From the NCBI GenBank assembly GCA_001931905.2, contig MSJI02000753.1, positions 38,078-102,077 of the forward strand: a stretch of 64,000 nucleotides of DNA. Direction: 5' to 3'. The notes below the pieces were generated by a model. The model made no database searches and was not told the origin of the DNA. It worked only from the letters and a program-made list of their open reading frames with translations. This stretch comes from Cladosporium sp. IMV 00045 (taxonomy: Eukaryota > Ascomycota > Dothideomycetes > Cladosporiales > Cladosporiaceae). Made by a program: the position numbers and the translations under genes. Below, piece by piece: positions 32,698 through 43,589 of the stretch (position 1 is its first letter; each line of letters opens with the position of its first letter).

Positions 32698-34155
32698 ATG
32701 GTCAACTCCTTCATGGTCCCCGCCGAGGAGGGCGCTCCAAAGGCTCATGGCTCCTGGTTTAGGTCCGTGCCCTTTCAGATTGCCGTCGCCTGTGGTGTTT
32801 CATTCACCGCACCTGGTATGTGGGATGCCTTGGGTGGACTTGGTGCTGGTGGTGCTGCTGAGCCGTACGCTGTGAGTGCGGCCAATGCATTGCTCTATGG
32901 ACTCTTCGCCATCGTCTGCGTGCTTGCCGGTGCGATCAACAACCGTATTGGATTGAAGTACGGTCTCTGCCTGGGAGCTATTGGTTACCCTCTCTACGGT
33001 GCTGGACTTTACACCAATAATGTTACTTCGACCACCTGGTTCATGTTGTTCGGCAGCGCTCTCTGCGGTATCTCTGCTGGATTCTTCTGGTCTGCTGAGG
33101 CTGCCATCATCATTGGATACCCTTCACCGAAGGACCGCGCTTTCTACCTCGCTGTCTGGCAAACTGCAAAAGCCGCTGGTCCCATCGTTGGCGGCGCAAT
33201 CAACTTGGGATTGAACGCCCAAAACTCTGATGCTGGATCCGTAGGCTCTGCCACCTACATTGTCTTCATCGTTATCATGTGCCTTGGTCTTCCCATCGCT
33301 CTGATGCTGAGCCCGGCCGAGAAGGTCTGGCGCAAGGATGGCACCAAGGCCGTTACCATGAAAGCAGTTAGCTGGGGCGCCGAATTCAAGGCCGTCTTCA
33401 AACTCATGATCTCGCGCCGCATTCTGCTGCTGCTCCCGGCGTTCTTCATCAGCTACTTCTACAATGGCTTCATGAGTACTTGGCTAACGTCGTACTTCAC
33501 CGTTCGTGCCCGCGCCTTCTCCTCCTTCTTCACCAACTTCTCCGGCATTTTCAGCTCCTTCATCATCGCGGCCCTGTTGGACAGACAGACTATTTTCATT
33601 AAGACCCGCGCCAAGATCGCTTTCAGTGCCATCGTCTTCATGCTCGCGGGCACCTGGATTTGGGCCTCCATCCTGCAAGACCAATTCTACAGCGCAGATG
33701 AGCCGCCCACTTTCGATTGGTTCAAGGGCGGCTTCGGCAAGGCTTACACGCTCGTCTTCTTCTGGCAATTCACCGGCCAGGCGTTCCAGCAATTCCTCTA
33801 CTGGCTCGTTGGACAGTACTCAACGGATTTGTCCTCGCTTTCTCACCACACTGGTATCCTCCGTGGTTTCGAGGCTTTGGGCCAGACCGTGGCATGGGCG
33901 TAAGTTTTCGTTTAATAAAACCCCAGATTTCGTCCAGAACAATCGCTAACAAACCCTCACAGCATGCAATCCGAAGGCAACGCCAACCACTTCGTTAGCA
34001 TTGGTATCAACTTCGGCATCCTGATGCTCTGCGTCGCGCCGACGTGGATGGTCTTGTCCAAATTGGAGCACAGCCACGAAATCACCGTGAAGGAGGAAGA
34101 CGTCGTGGCCAAGGTGCTGGAAGAAGAGTCGGCTGACAAAGCCAACAAATTTTGA
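32698..34155 (+). CDS. UNC93-like major facilitator family membrane protein
   Basis: Two exons (32698-33899, 33963-34155; donor gtaagt, acceptor ctcacag) join to 464 aa. It has about 11-12 hydrophobic segments. Near the N-terminus is the UNC93-family pattern VSFTAPGMWDALGGLGAGG, and later GSALCGISAGFFWSAEAAIIIGYP and a repeated FTNFSGIFSSF segment. Fungal members are plasma- or endomembrane MFS-fold proteins; a transport substrate is not established, and similarity to UNC93 does not prove ion-channel regulation. The start at 32698 gives a short hydrophilic N-terminus; the open frame continues upstream, but with unlikely composition. The last exon adds the final membrane segment (INFGILMLCVAPTWM) and an acidic cytosolic tail. 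Confidence 0.88.
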
Positions 34156-34869
34156 GATACCCAAATGTTTAGCGAGTCGATCGTTTTTATGCAGTCAGTT
34201 TCAACAACAAGCAGCCTGAGTGGCACTGCTATTTTCTCAATATTGCATTAGCTCTCGTTTGGTCTTTTTCAATCTTTCTCCTTCATTCGTGTGACTTCCG
34301 CTTGCGTGATCGGCCTCATCGGCATTCTCGCAAAGTTTTGTTCGTCCATCAAAAACATGCCTCCACCGCCAAAGCATCCAAACCGTCCAAACAGAGAAGT
34401 TGCGGATAGAATGGCTAAGTCGGGCACATGACCCTCCTCCGCCCAGACCAAAGCGGCCCCACCAGCCTACGCATCCCGCAAAACACTCAACAGCAGCCAG
34501 CGGGCGGCGACTCGCTGGCAGAGCCGCAAAGTCTTTGGGGCCAAAAGCCGTTGGCGATAAGACCCAAGCGTGCCAGCACGCAATCACCCAAAGACGCTCT
34601 CCCTCCCACGTCTTGGAGATTATCTGCTCTGGCTTCGCCCAGCAAATGGCACGATATCTCTTGCGGGTCTGTGTGCCCCCCGGGTACCGCGTACCGCCGT
34701 ACCCGTTTGGCCCACAGTCGCTGCAATCAGATATCAGCGAGCGGCTCCCCGACAGCGGCTTCTTGCCAGATGAGAGAAAAGACGACTACTTCCGTTTAAT
34801 TCACATTTCTGAACCCTGGAGTTGCAAGTGAAGTCAAACCAAAAACACAAAAAAGAGAGCTACACAGCT
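34156..34869. other. Intergenic, no gene recognised
   Basis: Tandem spacing between two plus-strand membrane-protein genes. Overlapping open frames at 34400-34831 are compositional, not protein-like. Confidence 0.4.
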
Positions 34870-35939
34870 ATGTCAGCAGCAGACGCCAATAAACCCTTGC
34901 CGGCGGCCAACTCGCAAGGGTTGGACGTGCCGCGCGCCAATCAAGATGCTCTTCGCGACGATGAAGGGCAGCTTGAGAAACCCCGCAGTCAGGAACCTGG
35001 CTTCTTCTCGCGACGGAGGATGCTCGGCCCTGTCGAGAGGGATTATGGCGATTATGGTCTGTTGGCTTGCTCGTTGGTCACGGGGATGGTTGATGGAGCG
35101 TCGTTTTTGAATTGGGGGGTGTTTGTTGGGATGCAGACTGGTAAGTTGATTTTTTCGAATCGATTGTTTGATTGGATTTCGGGCTTCGATGCTGGTGGTC
35201 TTTTTGTTGGTGATATAGAAATATATTAAATCCTCACATCCAACAACATATCCATGATGATTCCACGATAAAACAACAAGCTAACAAACCAAACCCAGGC
35301 AACACCGTAATCCTCGGCCTCTCCACCGCCGGGCTCCCGGACATGCCACACGCCTGGCTGGCCACGCTGGTCAGCATCCTGGCCTTCCTCCTCGGCGCGA
35401 TGGCGACCTTCCACGCCTCCAAACTCCTCACGCCCTCCGGCGTAAAAACCAACCGCCTCTGGATGTGCTCCCTCTTCAGCATCCAAGGAATCTTCATCAT
35501 GATCTCCGCCGCAATCGCCACGCACAACACCCTCATCCCCAAAAACCCCGCCAACACTCGCCCCAGCGATCCGGAACCAGAGTGGGTGAAACACGACATC
35601 CGGCTCGTGAGCTTGCTGCCTCTGCTAGGTTGGCAGGCGGGCATGCAGATCGCGGCGTCGAGGTTGCTCGGGTATAATGAGTTGCCGGTGAATGTGGTGA
35701 CGTCGACTTATTGCGATTTGATGGGGGATTTCAAGCTGATGGCGACAAATAACGTGAAGAGGAATCGGAGGGCGGCGTCTGTTGTTTTGTTGTTTATTGG
35801 GTCGATTGTGGCGGCTTGGTTGATGAGGAGTCGGGGCGGGTTGGAGAGTGTGCTTTGGGTGGCGGGGGCGATTAAGTTCTTTGCTGGGGTGGGGTTGTTT
35901 GCTTTTATTCCTGCGTTGAGGGAGAAGGAGTTGCCTTGA
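34870..35939 (+). CDS. DUF1275 (YoaK-type) membrane protein
   Basis: Two exons (34870-35140 and 35299-35939; intron gtaagt...acccag, 158 nt, long for this window) join to 303 aa. A hydrophilic N-terminus of about 65 residues precedes six hydrophobic segments. The DUF1275 signature is split by the intron: CSLVTGMVDGASFLNWGVFVGMQTG then NTVILGLSTAGLP. The second half repeats the pattern around NELPVNVVTSTYCDLMGDF. Family members occur in bacteria and fungi as putative transporters, without a proven substrate. Third-position base use changes from C-rich in the first part of exon 2 to G/T-rich at the end, with no frame problem. Confidence 0.88.
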
Positions 35940-36358
35940 GGTTGTGTGGTTAGGTGGTAATGCTAAAGTGCTGGGTTGGCTGCTGCGTGTTAGCGTCTGA
36001 TGATACCTACACATGGTTTGGCGAAGTGGTCGAGACTTCCACATAAAAGCATGCATATAGATAGACATAGATCTGCGATTATAGACCCACGCAATGAGAC
36101 TAATGAGATGACAAAGTAGTCGAAGAATGGAAAGGAAATTATTGAAGTCTATGGTGTATGTCTATAGTCATTAGTCGTATCATGAAATGTCCTCAGCAAT
36201 GCGCAGCCGCTCAACAGCAAGGGCACGCTTCCGACGCCTTCATGGTGATTGACCGATCAGAAATGCAACGCCAGCGCCGACCGGAAATGCGCCCTAAAAT
36301 GCTCCATGCAACTGCATCCAGAAGAGAAGAACCAATTGTATCCAATGCTTTCCGTCTC
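35940..36358. other. Intergenic, convergent 3' ends
   Basis: 3' regions of the DUF1275 and HAD phosphatase genes. Nothing else seen. Confidence 0.4.
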
Positions 36359-37404
36359 TTATGCGCCCATCATCTGCGCACCGCTGCCCTTGGCATTGGC
36401 TTCCGCAATGCGCCTCTCGCCCTGCTCGTCGAAATGCTCGGGCCAGACCATCATGCGCTCCTCGGCAGGAGTGGCAGCAGCGATGACAGGCACGGCGTTC
36501 TTGGAGCTAATGCGTCTCCACATGTTGGCGCGCGGGTTGAAGTTGACCGGCAGACCCTGGCCCTTGGTCTTCTTCTCGTCGATCTCGGCGATTCTGATGA
36601 TCTCGCGCTGGACGTCGGCGAAAGTGTCGTAGGGCAGGTATTTGATGTTCTTCTCGATGCAGTGTGCCTCGAGCGCGAGGCCGCGGCGGGCGAAGAGGAG
36701 GTCGGCCTGGCCGGCGGCCGCGAGGTCGGAGACGCCGTCGCCAATGAAAATCACCATGGGGATGGTGCCATCCTCGGACGCGATCTTTGCTGCGTCCTTG
36801 TACTCGTTGATGGAGAGGGCCTTGTCGTGACCGGACTCGTGGTCGTGGCGCCAGTGGGGTACCCACTCATGTCCCTCGCCGTCAATCGTTGCGTCGTTGG
36901 CGATGATGTCGATTGCAGAGCTGGATTCCTCGCCGATGAAGTGGTCGAGTACACGGCGAAGGACGGGCTTCAGACCGGCGGAGATGACGTTGAAGGGGAT
37001 CTTGTTATTGAGGCAGAAATCGTGGAAGGTCTTGAAATCTTGGTCGAGAGTGAGGTCCTCCTGAATGGCCTTGAGGCCTTGCTCGAAGGGGAGATCAAGC
37101 GAGCCCCAAAGTTCCTCCGAGATGCCCTTGAATGTTTTCTCGCCAGCCTTGAATTGCTTCTCCAAGTTTTCGCGCTTTTCAGGTCCGCAGCCGTACTTGT
37201 TGAAGAGGACATGGCCGGTGTCCTGCATGAAGATTGTGCCATCGAAGTCTGTGTGACCGTGTTAGATTGGTCCTACCAGTGTTGCTTGGGGGATCATCAC
37301 TTACCAGAAAAAATGACGATCTTTCGAGTAGTGGGCAGCTTTCCAGTAGAAACAGGGTTCTTGGGAGCCTGCTGAGGCGTAGGGTCGACTGCGCTGGGTG
37401 CCAT
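36359..37404 (-). CDS. HAD-superfamily phosphatase, phosphoserine-phosphatase-like
   Basis: Two exons (37404-37305, 37248-36359; donor gtaagt, acceptor gtcacacag) join to 329 aa. The splice places the catalytic motif: KIVIFS-DFDGTIF, i.e. the DxDGT nucleophile loop of haloacid-dehalogenase phosphatases. Motif II is NVISAGLKPVL, and motif III/IV is MVIFIGDGVSDLAAAGQADLLFARRG. This layout matches the phosphoserine-phosphatase-like group that includes yeast YNL010W, with unknown physiological substrate. The C-terminal 60 residues (after NFNPRANMWRR) extend beyond the catalytic domain and look specific to filamentous fungi. Cytosolic by absence of signals. A 405-codon antisense frame overlaps it and is a shadow. 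Confidence 0.88.
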
Positions 37405-38734
37405 TTCGAGTGATGCGAGGGGTGTGAGAGCAAGGTGTGATGTTCGGGGAGAGGTGAGATGGGAGGAGGAGCAAGATTGGTATATAAGAGAAGAAAACAG
37501 GGCAGGCGGAAAATGTTAGGCCTCTCGGGTTGCAATGCCAGAGCCACACCTACGTGAAGGCATCGTGAGATCCCACCATTATGTCAGAGGCCAACCCGGC
37601 CCGCTATTTGCTTGTCGTGCCTGGATTGGCGCGCAATAGTGTTCCGAGGGGGTGAGGGAACATTCTTCGGACCCTTACAAACCGCCTTGGAGGTACCACA
37701 CACCAGACATGTGGCGAGACATTGACTTTGTTGAGTTTCGTGTCCAGATCCTGCCCTGGACCTCAGTTTCTAGCGACACATTTGCAAGGAACAGGCGGGA
37801 TGAATAAACACATCGCGGGCGGAATCGCGGGGCTCATGGGGAAGGCAAAGGGCAAGAGTGGCGTGTCGTGTCCGTGTCCGTGTCATGTTCAGAAAACTGA
37901 CGTTGAGTCTGTGGGGCGGTGTAGTGGGTCTTTCTAGAGCGTGCAAAGACCACAATAATCGTGGAGGAAGTGGGTTGCGCGGCGGATGGTTTTGCAAAAG
38001 ACGTCACAGCACTCTGTGAAACACATGCCGGACCCGTCGAAAAGTAAATGCCATGTCCCTTTTGCTCTGAATGATGGCAGATCAATGGCATGTTTTCCCA
38101 CTATTTCAAGATCGTCAGCAGAAACAGCAAGTGAAGTTGAGGAAAGCTCTGTTTGTTTGACGAACCTCAGGCCAATCGGATGCCAGGAAAAATTCTTCTC
38201 TTGTCTCGCTCGATGCTGGGCGGATCGAGGTTGAGGATCGTGAGTATCGCATCCGAGCACTGCCAGCCTTACCTCAGTATGAGGCAGGAGTGACTTCACA
38301 CTGCCGGCGTCTGTGGAACCCTTTGCTCTAGATTTTCTAACCGACGGAGAAGTCAAGTCCAATCATATTCCAATCGGTTCTCGCGCCGCCAGGTCCGAAT
38401 CCATTGCTCGCTTCCATCTCGTCGGGAGTTGTCACGTCGGCAGCACTTGGTATACCGTCTTGCCATGGCGGATTGGTAATCTTGCGGTACTAGCCACAGA
38501 GAATTGCTCGATGAAGCCACAGGCTCCGAAAGTGTTTCTTACTCGTCGTTGCATACATGTATGTTGAGATCTTCAAATTGCATGTTTCGCTAAAATGAAA
38601 AGTACCCAGACCGCTTCCCCAGCGAAGCCCTTCATCCTTCCCATCAATCAAGTAAAGAAGAATTCACTCACCGCATGCTCTACCACTTCCCACAACTCTA
38701 GTGACATGTACAGGAGCAAAACAAAAGAATAATG
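37405..38734. other. Long intergenic region, no gene recognised
   Basis: About 1.3 kb. A Cys-rich minus-strand open frame of 142 codons (38362-37934) was weighed, but it starts with TTG and has no recognisable fold. No repeat or transposon end seen. Confidence 0.4.
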
Positions 38735-38806
38735 CCCTAAGACGGAGTCGAACCGGCGACCTCGTCATTACTAGTGACGCGCTCTACCAACTGAGCTATC
38801 AGGGCT
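38735..38806 (-). tRNA. tRNA-Thr (AGT)
   Basis: 72-nt cloverleaf: acceptor stem GCCCTGA / TTAGGGC, D-arm AGCTCAGTTGGTAGAGC, anticodon loop CTAGTAA (AGT, read as IGU), and T-arm CGCCGGTTCGACTCCGTC. No intron. Confidence 0.94.
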
Positions 38807-39007
38807 AATTCACTTGTTCATGAAACATGTGAATTGGTGAAAGGGCCAGAGTCAAAACAATTTATGAAGCTGTACAAGCATTTTGCCTTTCAGCTTGACG
38901 TGACCTCGCGCCTGTGATGTGCGGGAACCCATACCAGGCCTGTCAATCCGAACCAAGCTCAATCAAGTGTTGGTAAGATCCTTGCAACTCAATTCGCTCA
39001 ATAAGAA

Positions 39008-40798
39008 CTACATCTTATCAAAAACCTTCGTCCCCGTCCACCCACTCTCCGGATGCCCATGCGTCCTCCTCAGCTCCTTCTCCGTCTTCTCCCCCTCCCT
39101 CTCATCCAACTCCTCCGTCGTCCAAGAAGCCAAAATCCCACTCCTCTCCGCCTCAGCCTCATGCATGAGATTGAAGCTCTCATCGCTAGAACTCGCACTC
39201 GGACTGACTGGACCAGCAAGCTTCTCCGCGGAAAGCGCGTACGCGTCCCTCGCGCTCGATTCCGAGGAGGGGATTTCGCCGACCCAGAATTGGCCTCCGT
39301 TGCGCGCCTTGCGGCGGGCGATTTCACGCTCCTGCAGGGCGAATTTCGTCTCGCTGGGGAAAGGCAGGTCGCGACGGTGCCATTCGCCGAGGAACATGCC
39401 CTCGGGGTCGGCTTCGTTGCGGACGCGGATCCATTCCTGCATGTCGTTGCCGAACATGGAGTTGATGTGCTCGGAGGTCGTGTAAGTCCAGTTCTTAGCC
39501 CAGTGGGGCTTTCCGCCCATGTCGCGCATTAGCCATTCGAAGGCTTCGTAGTAGCGTTCGCGGCAGGGTGGGTCTTGCAGGTAGGGTCTGTAGAGGGTGG
39601 CGTTGAGGTAGAGGGTCGGCTCTTCGCGGCAGGTGTTGTCGAGGTAGGGGCGGGGGTGGGGTGAGAGGGTGGTGTCGCTGACGCGGACCTCGATTGGGCA
39701 GTGCACATACAGGCCGGTGGTGGAGAAGGGAATGCCGCCGTCGCCCTTCTTGCCGTTGATCCATGCGTCCATGCGAGTGATGGCTTCCGGGCCTTTGCTG
39801 AGAGGGATGGCCCACTCGTTAACGAATTGGGAGAAGAGACAGTTCATCAGAAGACCTTTCTGGAGAGGTTCCACTGCAGAGTCGGTCTTTCCAGTGCTGA
39901 AACCATACTGCATGCCGAAGACGAACCACTCGATCCAAGGGAGAATGAAGGGCGCGTAGTTTGAGAGGAAAAGCAGGTTCTGGTACGTGTGGAACCCAAC
40001 AGAGCCACCGTACCAGCTGCTCTCAGCAGGACGTTCTGGCTTGGTGGTCTTCTCTGCCGACCAGACGACAGCGCGCTTCATGTACGGCATCCACCAGACG
40101 CGTGTGAACTCTTTCTTTGTCCAAAGATCGGTGTTCCAAGTATCCAAGATCTTACTCATCGGCTTCAAAGTCTGCTCCCATTCGATATTGCAAGCGTCGC
40201 ACATCTCGTACTCAACCTCTACAATGATTCCAAGAGCTCCAAGAGAGCACAGAGCCGCGCGGAAAAGCTCCTGATTGTGGTCTGCAGAGCAGCTCACTGC
40301 CTGGCCGTTTGCGAGCACGATGCGCAGAGATCTGATGTACTCCGAAATCAGGCCATGCCTAAGCGAACTACCATGGGTAGCGGTTGAAAATGCGCCAACG
40401 ATACTTTGCTCGTCGATGCTGCCCAGGTTGGGCATGGTGAGTCCATGCTTGTTGGCCTCATCGTTCAGCTTGCGCAATCTAATGCCGCCTTCGACAGTAA
40501 GGGTCTTGCGCTGCTTGTCCACCTTAAGCACGCGCGCATAATTGTCCAAATTCACCATCCACGAGCTCGTGCATGTCAAGTCGCTAGGCGAGTGGCCGCA
40601 GCCGACAACGACGAGACGCTTGCGACATCTGCGGGCGAGAGTGACGAGCTTCTGGATTTCTTCAAGCGACTCCGGCTGGATGTAGAGCTCCGGGCGGGAG
40701 ATGAAGGTCTTTGCCCAGGTGTGGTGGAGGTGTTTAGTCGAGGCGCGAAAGGGTATGTGCGGATCTGTCCGATCGAGTTCGTACTGGAGCTTGTCCAT
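39008..40798 (-). CDS. ALO1: D-arabinono-1,4-lactone oxidase
   Basis: Single exon, 596 aa from the Met at 40798 (the frame is open to 40873, but fungal ALO proteins begin with this MDKLQYELDRTDPHIPFRAS type of sequence). ALO1 catalyses the last step of D-erythroascorbate synthesis in the mitochondrial outer membrane, passing electrons to oxygen. The FAD-binding PCMH domain contains WAKTFISRPELYIQP and VVVGCGHSPSDLTCTSSW; the His of GHS (about residue 68) is the flavin attachment site in the family. Also visible are GSIDEQSIVGAFSTATHGS and, in the C-terminal ALO domain, the closing GKPHWAKNW block. A Ser/Glu-rich extension of about 70 residues ends the protein. It is divergent from GSH2 with 462 bp between starts. 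Confidence 0.95.
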   Translation of the reverse strand: MDKLQYELDRTDPHIPFRASTKHLHHTWAKTFISRPELYIQPESLEEIQKLVTLARRCRKRLVVVGCGHSPSDLTCTSSWMVNLDNYARVLKVDKQRKTLTVEGGIRLRKLNDEANKHGLTMPNLGSIDEQSIVGAFSTATHGSSLRHGLISEYIRSLRIVLANGQAVSCSADHNQELFRAALCSLGALGIIVEVEYEMCDACNIEWEQTLKPMSKILDTWNTDLWTKKEFTRVWWMPYMKRAVVWSAEKTTKPERPAESSWYGGSVGFHTYQNLLFLSNYAPFILPWIEWFVFGMQYGFSTGKTDSAVEPLQKGLLMNCLFSQFVNEWAIPLSKGPEAITRMDAWINGKKGDGGIPFSTTGLYVHCPIEVRVSDTTLSPHPRPYLDNTCREEPTLYLNATLYRPYLQDPPCRERYYEAFEWLMRDMGGKPHWAKNWTYTTSEHINSMFGNDMQEWIRVRNEADPEGMFLGEWHRRDLPFPSETKFALQEREIARRKARNGGQFWVGEIPSSESSARDAYALSAEKLAGPVSPSASSSDESFNLMHEAEAERSGILASWTTEELDEREGEKTEKELRRTHGHPESGWTGTKVFDKM

Positions 40799-41260
40799 GA
40801 TTGCGGCGATGTGTGTTGTTCCTGTCAGGTGGGAGATGGATGTCGATGATTGCGCTCGGTATGGCACATGCAAGGGCGACAGCTTCAGCCGCAGCTATCG
40901 AAGATGGTGAGGTCGTGATTCATGTTCTGTCGCGAACGATTGCAGGTAGATGAGGAAGAAAGAGAAACATGCCATTAGACCATACGAGTGGGGAACGCAG
41001 ATCAATTGCGATTAGACAGCCATTCACTAGAGCATCCTGCGCGGAGATCGCCGGATTTAAGCACTCAATCAGGCATCAGTTCAGGCACCAAGGTGGGATG
41101 TTTCTTCGCTGGATTATGTGATGATGGCTCAGTTGTCGTTTGGTGGGGCCGCGATTCGGGCAGACACTTCCACCACACGTGCTCGCCCTTCTGTAGACAT
41201 ACTGTACATATACGCAGTCGAAAAGTAAAGAAACAGCATTCCGAGATCTTTCACTCCAAC
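40799..41260. promoter_or_regulatory. Shared divergent promoter of ALO1 and GSH2
   Basis: 462 bp separate the start codons of the two antioxidant-synthesis genes. A perfect E-box CACGTG lies at 41176-41181, about 80 bp upstream of the GSH2 start. I found no TTASTAA-type Yap1 site. That the region controls both genes follows from geometry only. Confidence 0.5.
41176..41181. promoter_or_regulatory. E-box CACGTG
   Basis: Palindromic hexamer in the ALO1/GSH2 divergent promoter. bHLH factors such as Cbf1, which control sulphur genes in yeasts, bind this sequence; use here is unproven. Confidence 0.35.
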
Positions 41261-42976
41261 ATGACGGCAGAGATATACCCTCCCTACCCTCCCACTCTGA
41301 CACACCCGGAGAGGGATTACCTCCTGTCCAATATCAAGGACTGGTCAATCGCCCATGGTCTTGCAGTCCGTCCTGCAGAGTCCTATGTTTCCAAGAGCAC
41401 TGATCCCGAGGGTGCTTTGGCTACGACTGCTCCTGTGACTCTCTTCCCTAGTCTGTTTCCTCGACGTTGTTTCGACCAGGCCAAGAGTGTTTCCAAAGCG
41501 TACAATGAGTTGTACTCGGCCATCTCCGTCGATAATGCATGGCTGGAAGAGATTGTGAAGGAGTAAGTTCTTGAAGAACACGGAATGCGACTTGTCGCTA
41601 CAGGAGCAGCATGATTCTCTCATGTTACTGCATCACTGGTCGACCTTTCGAATATGCTCTGACTCTCTTCGACCCAGGCTGCTGGATATTGACGACTTCA
41701 TCGAGAACCTATGGAAGATCCACGTCCAGGTGAAGTCAGAAGGCTATGTTCAAGTAAGTCTCATATTCTGGATTACCAATCTTCACAACCGTCTAACACA
41801 ACTCAGCCTATACAACTTGGTCTTTTCCGATCCGACTACATGGTTCACGTTGATCAGAATGAAGGCTCTCAACCCTGCGTTAAGCAAGTCGAGTTCAACA
41901 CGATCGCCTCGTCGTTCGGTGGTCTTTCAAGCCACGTCTCAGGTCTCCATCGCCACCTTCGATCAATAGATGCCTACCCGGATGTTCTCGACCCTATAAT
42001 CAAGGAGAATGCCCTTCCCCAGAGTACTTCCATCCCGAATCTCGCTCTCGGTCTGGCAAAAGCACACCAAGCTTATCAAGAATCATCCTCGCCATCTCAC
42101 CCGACCTGCGTTGTCTTCATCGTCCAAGACCCCGAACGCAACGTCTTCGACCAACGTCATCTGGAATACGCTCTCAACGCCAACCACTCCGTCCGGACTT
42201 TCCGTCTGACCTTCGACCGTGTCCTAGCCGACACCCACCTGGAGCCCACCACCCGAAAACTCCTTTTCACCCCTCCTCACACTCCTCACAAATCCTACGA
42301 AGTCAGCACCCTCTACTTCCGTGCCGGCTACGCCCCCACAGACTACACGAGCGAAACCCACTGGAGCGCGCGCCTGCACCTCGAGCGCAGCGCCGCGATC
42401 AAATGCCCCAGCATCCTAACCCACCTGGCAGGCAGCAAAAAAGTGCAACAAGTGCTCGCCACACCCCAATCCCCCCACCTCACCCGCTTCCTCCCCGACC
42501 CGCAATCCTCCTCCTCCATCCTCTCCACCTTCGCCCCCATCTACCCCCTCGACACCAGCCCCGCAGGCCAAACGGCGCGCAAACTCGCGCTCGACCCTTC
42601 CACCGCGCAGAAATACGTGCTCAAACCGCAGCGCGAGGGCGGCGGCAACAACGTCTACCGCGGCGACATCCCGGGCTTCCTGTCCTCGCTGCCGGAGTCG
42701 CACTGGCCCGCGTACATTCTCATGGAGATGATCGAGCCGCCCGCGCAGGCGAACAGCATTTTCCGGAATGGTGAGGTGCAGAGTGGAGATGTCATTTGCG
42801 AACTGGGCGTTTATGGGGCTTGTTTGTGGAGGGATGGTGAGGGGGGAGGCGAGAGGGTTGTGCTGGAGAATTTCGAGGCCGGGTATCTGTTGAGGACGAA
42901 GGGAGCGGGGTCGGCCGAGGGGGGTGTTGCGGCTGGGTTTGGGAGTGTGGATAGTTGTTGTTTGATTGATGTTTGA
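41261..42976 (+). CDS. GSH2: Glutathione synthetase
   Basis: Three exons (41261-41562, 41678-41753, 41807-42976) join in phase to 515 aa; eukaryotic enzymes are about 475-500. The cytosolic ATP-grasp enzyme adds glycine to gamma-glutamylcysteine. Signatures in order: the start (TLTHPERDYLLSNIKDWSIA), TLFPSLFPRRCFDQA, the joined segment KELLDIDDFIENLWKIH, GLFRSDYMVH, QVEFNTIASSFGGLS, RAGYAPTDY, the ATP-binding YVLKPQREGGGNNVYRGDI, and YILMEMIEPP. The first intron (115 nt) is long for this window. The C-terminus after the substrate-binding loop is Gly-rich (GAGSAEGGVAAGFGSVDSC), where the family has its conserved glycine triad. Intact. Confidence 0.96.
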
Positions 42977-43589
42977 AAGATGGAAGAGAGACGGGTTGAG
43001 AGATTCGTGGGAGCAAGTGGTAGATAGACTTTATACATCAACGGCAGATTTCTCGTGCATCTACTTCAATTTTTGATGTAGTAGTGAGGATGCTCAGACG
43101 GTAAGTCAGCATTCATCTCTTCTAGGTAGCAAAGACTCGAGATGAACCAAAGGTTGATGATATGGATCCATATGTCAAACACAAAGCTTGCCACAAGTAC
43201 ATGCATGTAGGCAATTTTGATCGAGCAATCGTGTGAAATCGTCGTAGAGATACATAGTGCCATTGCCTACCGCAGCCATGATTATATCTGGTTCTCTTCC
43301 AAAGATTAAATAAAAAATAAAAGATAAAAAAATCACAATGAATAAATTATAGGTCCAAAATTCCAAAATCCCCCTCAAAGACAGACTGACATCACCCCTC
43401 CCACCATATGCACATGCGCAGCAGAAGCCCCGCGATCGGCCCTTGGGCCCTGGGGAAAATGAGTAAACTTTAGTTGCGTCTTCTTACCGAGTCACCACGA
43501 GCCATTGAACTTGTGTTTTCTTGTTTTATCTTACCTACCTTACTCTATCTTCTGTGTTTATTCTTTGTTGAGATATCAACACAGCCAAA
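42977..43589. other. Intergenic, promoter of aspartate-semialdehyde dehydrogenase
   Basis: Includes an AT-rich stretch at about 43300-43350. A CGAGTCA heptamer at 43488-43494 differs by one base from the Gcn4/Cpc1 site TGA(C/G)TCA expected for an amino-acid gene. No other gene seen. Confidence 0.4.

Noticed and set aside
36158..37375. 405-codon plus-strand open frame
   Set aside because: It lies antisense to the HAD phosphatase, whose frame has clear catalytic motifs; the antisense frame is a by-product of GC-biased codon use.
37934..38362. Cys-containing minus-strand frame of 142 codons
   Set aside because: Starts with TTG, has no signal peptide, and no recognisable cysteine spacing; considered as a small effector and dropped.
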